Assembly (NCBI RefSeq): GCF_000497205.1
Contig: NZ_AYJW01000027.1
Span: 1 to 52,458, forward strand
DNA length: 52,458 nt
Direction of reading: 5' to 3'
From: Saccharopolyspora rectivirgula DSM 43747
GTDB lineage: Bacteria; Actinomycetota; Actinomycetes; Mycobacteriales; Pseudonocardiaceae
Part shown: piece after piece, positions 50,726 through 52,458 of the stretch
How positions within the stretch are numbered: position 1 is the stretch's first letter
How the letters are laid out: each line of letters opens with the position of its first letter
The notes under the pieces: generated by a model
What the model was told of the DNA's origin: nothing
The model's database searches: none
What the model saw: the letters and a program-made list of their open reading frames with translations, nothing else
Program-made: the position numbers and the translations under genes

Positions 50726-51289
50726 ATGGGTGACAGGCTGAGCGGTCGACGAGTGGCCATCCTCGCCGCTGACGGGGTCGAACAGGTGGAGCTGGTCGAG
50801 CCGCGTCGAGCGGTCGAAGAAGCCGGGGGACAGGCCGAACTGGTGTCGACCCATTCCGGTGAGATCCAGGCCATGAACAAGGACATCAACCCCGCGGACC
50901 GGTTCCCGGTCGACCGCGAGGTATCGCAGGTTTCCCCGGACGACTACGACGCCCTCATCCTGCCCGGGGGCACGGTCAACCCGGACAACCTGCGGAACAA
51001 CCCCGACGCGGTGGAATTCGTGCGGGGCTTCGTCAACTCCGGCAAACCGGTCGGGGCGATCTGCCACGGGCCGTGGACCCTGGTCGAAGCCGATGTCGTG
51101 CGGGGACGCCGGGTCACCTCCTACCCGAGCATTCGCACCGATCTGCGCAACGCCGGCGGCGAGGTGGTGGACGAAGAAGTGGTCACCGACCACGGATTGG
51201 TGACCAGTCGCGGCCCCCAGGACCTGCCGGCCTTCAACGCCAAGATCGTCGAGGAGATCGCGGAGGGCAAGCACACCGTGCCCGCCTAG
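50726..51289 (+). CDS. PfpI/DJ-1 family protein (type 1 glutamine amidotransferase fold)
   Basis: 187-residue protein with the nucleophile elbow GAICHGPW (Cys113-His114), the upstream acidic residue in ADGVEQVEL and the DYDALILPGGTVNPDNLR segment, matching the PfpI/YhbO group. These act as general stress proteins, with deglycase or protease activity reported for some and disputed. ATG 50726 starts MGDRLSGRRVAILAADG. Single gene ending in a bidirectional hairpin. Confidence 0.92.
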   Translation: MGDRLSGRRVAILAADGVEQVELVEPRRAVEEAGGQAELVSTHSGEIQAMNKDINPADRFPVDREVSQVSPDDYDALILPGGTVNPDNLRNNPDAVEFVRGFVNSGKPVGAICHGPWTLVEADVVRGRRVTSYPSIRTDLRNAGGEVVDEEVVTDHGLVTSRGPQDLPAFNAKIVEEIAEGKHTVPA

Positions 51290-51306
51290 CAGCGGGTGAG
51301 CAGCGG

Positions 51307-51349
51307 AGCTCCTGCCGCCGTGCCCGGTGCGGGCGCGACGGCAGGAGCT
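51307..51349. terminator. Bidirectional hairpin, convergent genes
   Basis: Perfect 11-bp outer stem (51307-51317 with 51339-51349), symmetric 4x4 internal loop, then a 5-bp GCCCG/CGGGC tip with a GTG loop. Fills the 73 bp between the PfpI and permease stops. Confidence 0.75.
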
Positions 51350-51362
51350 GTTCGTGCCGTGC

Positions 51363-52187
51363 TCACTTGACCGCGCCCATGGACAGGCCGCGCACCAAGT
51401 GGTTCTGGGCGAACCAACCGATCACCATCACCGGCAGGGACGCCATCAGGGCCGCCGCCGAGAGCTGCGCCCAGTAGAGGCCTTCGCTGGTGATGAAACC
51501 GACCAGGAAGACCGGAACGGTGGCGGCTCGAGCAGCGGTGAGGTTGACCGCGAAGAAGAACTCCGTCCAGGAGAAGATGACGCAGATCAGCGCGGTGGCC
51601 GCGATCCCGGGAGCCACCACCGGCAGCACCACCCGGAACAGCGTGGTCGGCAGGGAGGCCCCGTCCACGCGGGCGGCCTCCAAGATCTCCTTGGGCACCT
51701 CGAGGAAGAACGACCGCATCATCCACACGGCCAGCGGCAGGTTCATCGCGGTGTAGAGCACGACCAGCGCCCACACGTTGTCCAGCAGGCCGATGTTCTG
51801 GGAGATCACGTAGAGCGGGATGATCGCCGCCACCGCCGGCAGCATCTTGGTGGACAGGAAGAAGCCGAGCGCATCCCGCGTGCCGGGCACGGCCGCCAAG
51901 GACAGCGCGTAGGCCGCCGGGACGGCCAGCAGCAGCACCAGCACGGTCGACGTCGCGGTGACGAACGCCGAATTCGCCAAGTACGGCAGGAACCCGCGTT
52001 CCAAGATGCCTGCGAGTTGTTCGAGAGTGGGGCTGAAGACCACGCGCGGTGGATCGGTGTAGGCGTCGGCTTCCCGCTTGAACGCCGTGAGCACCATCCA
52101 CAGCAGCGGGAAGATGAACACGATTGCCACCAGCCAGGTGAAGGCGGTCAGAACCCCCCCGCCGAGACGACCGCGGATCCGCATCAT
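51363..52187 (-). CDS. Carbohydrate ABC transporter permease (MalG-like)
   Basis: 274-residue inner-membrane subunit of a CUT1 sugar importer with six helices. The EAA loop that contacts the ATPase is seen as KEILEAARVDGASLPTTLFRVVLPVVAPGI. Its start overlaps the upstream permease stop by 4 nt (ATGA). Last gene of the unit within view; the binding protein and first permease lie further right, and CUT1 systems often share a distant MsiK-type ATPase. Sugar unknown. Confidence 0.93.
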   Translation of the reverse strand: MMRIRGRLGGGVLTAFTWLVAIVFIFPLLWMVLTAFKREADAYTDPPRVVFSPTLEQLAGILERGFLPYLANSAFVTATSTVLVLLLAVPAAYALSLAAVPGTRDALGFFLSTKMLPAVAAIIPLYVISQNIGLLDNVWALVVLYTAMNLPLAVWMMRSFFLEVPKEILEAARVDGASLPTTLFRVVLPVVAPGIAATALICVIFSWTEFFFAVNLTAARAATVPVFLVGFITSEGLYWAQLSAAALMASLPVMVIGWFAQNHLVRGLSMGAVK

Positions 52188-52458
52188 CGCACCTCGCTCA
52201 CACCGAAGCTCCGGAAGATCAACCGCAGGGCGAAGGTCGCCACGACCAACGTCAGCAGCACCACGATCACACCCATGGCGGACGACTGGCCGACGTCGAA
52301 GCCCTCGAAAGCGCGCTGGTAGATGTAGTAGGGCAGGTTCGTGCTGGCCGTCCCCGGACCACCCTGGGTCATCAGGTAGATCGCGTCGAAGCTGTTGACG
52401 ATGTAGATCGCCCCGAGCAGCGCCGCCAGCTGCAAGTAACGGCTCAGCTGGGGCAGGG
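52184..52458 (-). CDS. Carbohydrate ABC transporter permease (MalF-like), C-terminal part
   Basis: Open frame running to the window edge; about 91 residues visible. AIYIVNSFDAIYLMTQGGPG is the typical segment after the EAA loop of MalF-type permeases, followed by the last helix and the end FRSFGVSEVR. The 5' part, including the EAA loop, lies outside the window. Confidence 0.9.
   Translation of the reverse strand, partial: LPQLSRYLQLAALLGAIYIVNSFDAIYLMTQGGPGTASTNLPYYIYQRAFEGFDVGQSSAMGVIVVLLTLVVATFALRLIFRSFGVSEVR

Overview
The window is about 52 kb of very GC-rich DNA with strong G/C preference at third codon positions, frequent GTG starts, overlapping stop/start pairs, Tat signals, F420-type (LLM, PPOX) enzymes and hairpin terminators that mostly lack U-tracts. 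All of this points to an actinomycete chromosome. The split lycopene cyclase (crtYc/crtYd) beside crtU and the overall gene style suggest a Pseudonocardiaceae-type organism such as Saccharopolyspora; that placement is inference. I recognise no rRNA, tRNA, CRISPR array, insertion sequence or phage module. The region reads as catabolic and secondary-metabolic accessory chromosome, with several decaying genes.

Layout, left to right. 1-4.5 kb: the 3' end of an acyl-CoA dehydrogenase, an MFS transporter, a SAM methyltransferase (DUF574 type), a ~600 bp stretch without a convincing gene, and a coiled-coil protein. 4.9-8.4 kb: a hyuA-hyuB hydantoinase/oxoprolinase pair behind two strong palindromes. 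8.5-15 kb: a secreted M15 D-Ala-D-Ala dipeptidase, a frameshifted SDR, a nitrilase-family amidohydrolase, a Tat-exported BglX-like GH3 and a Cys-rich unknown protein. 15-20.6 kb: a leftward redox operon (P450, TetR, [3Fe-4S] ferredoxin, ferredoxin reductase, a wrecked second P450, an LLM flavin enzyme). A broken MFS gene and a DUF326 Cys-rich protein follow. 22.5-27.3 kb: a Zn-dependent alcohol dehydrogenase, an acyl-CoA ligase with a cyclase-family enzyme, and a divergent XRE-TetR fused regulator. 27.5-33.6 kb: a GH15 enzyme coupled to a membrane protein, then a four-gene rightward operon (OsmC, membrane protein, PPOX enzyme, leucine-type periplasmic-binding fold without any export signal).

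33.8-42.4 kb is a xylose/xylan-oligosaccharide utilisation locus: ROK repressor, divergent sugar porter, exported GH3 beta-xylosidase, xylose isomerase and xylulokinase, with strong hairpins between the last genes. 42.5-47.9 kb holds an FAD monooxygenase and a leftward aromatic-carotenoid operon crtYc-crtYd-crtT-crtU plus a Rieske protein carrying both the [2Fe-2S] motif and a mononuclear-iron motif. The four crt genes overlap by 4 nt each. 48.5-52.5 kb: an orphan Tat-lipoprotein NMT1/SsuA-like binding protein, an LLM oxidoreductase, a PfpI/DJ-1 protein and two sugar ABC permeases (the second runs off the window).

The most interesting candidate system is the carotenoid operon with its built-in Rieske oxygenase-like enzyme, a plausible unrecognised tailoring step for aromatic carotenoids. 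Next are the P450 redox operon with an embedded regulator and the OsmC/PPOX/cytosolic binding-protein operon.
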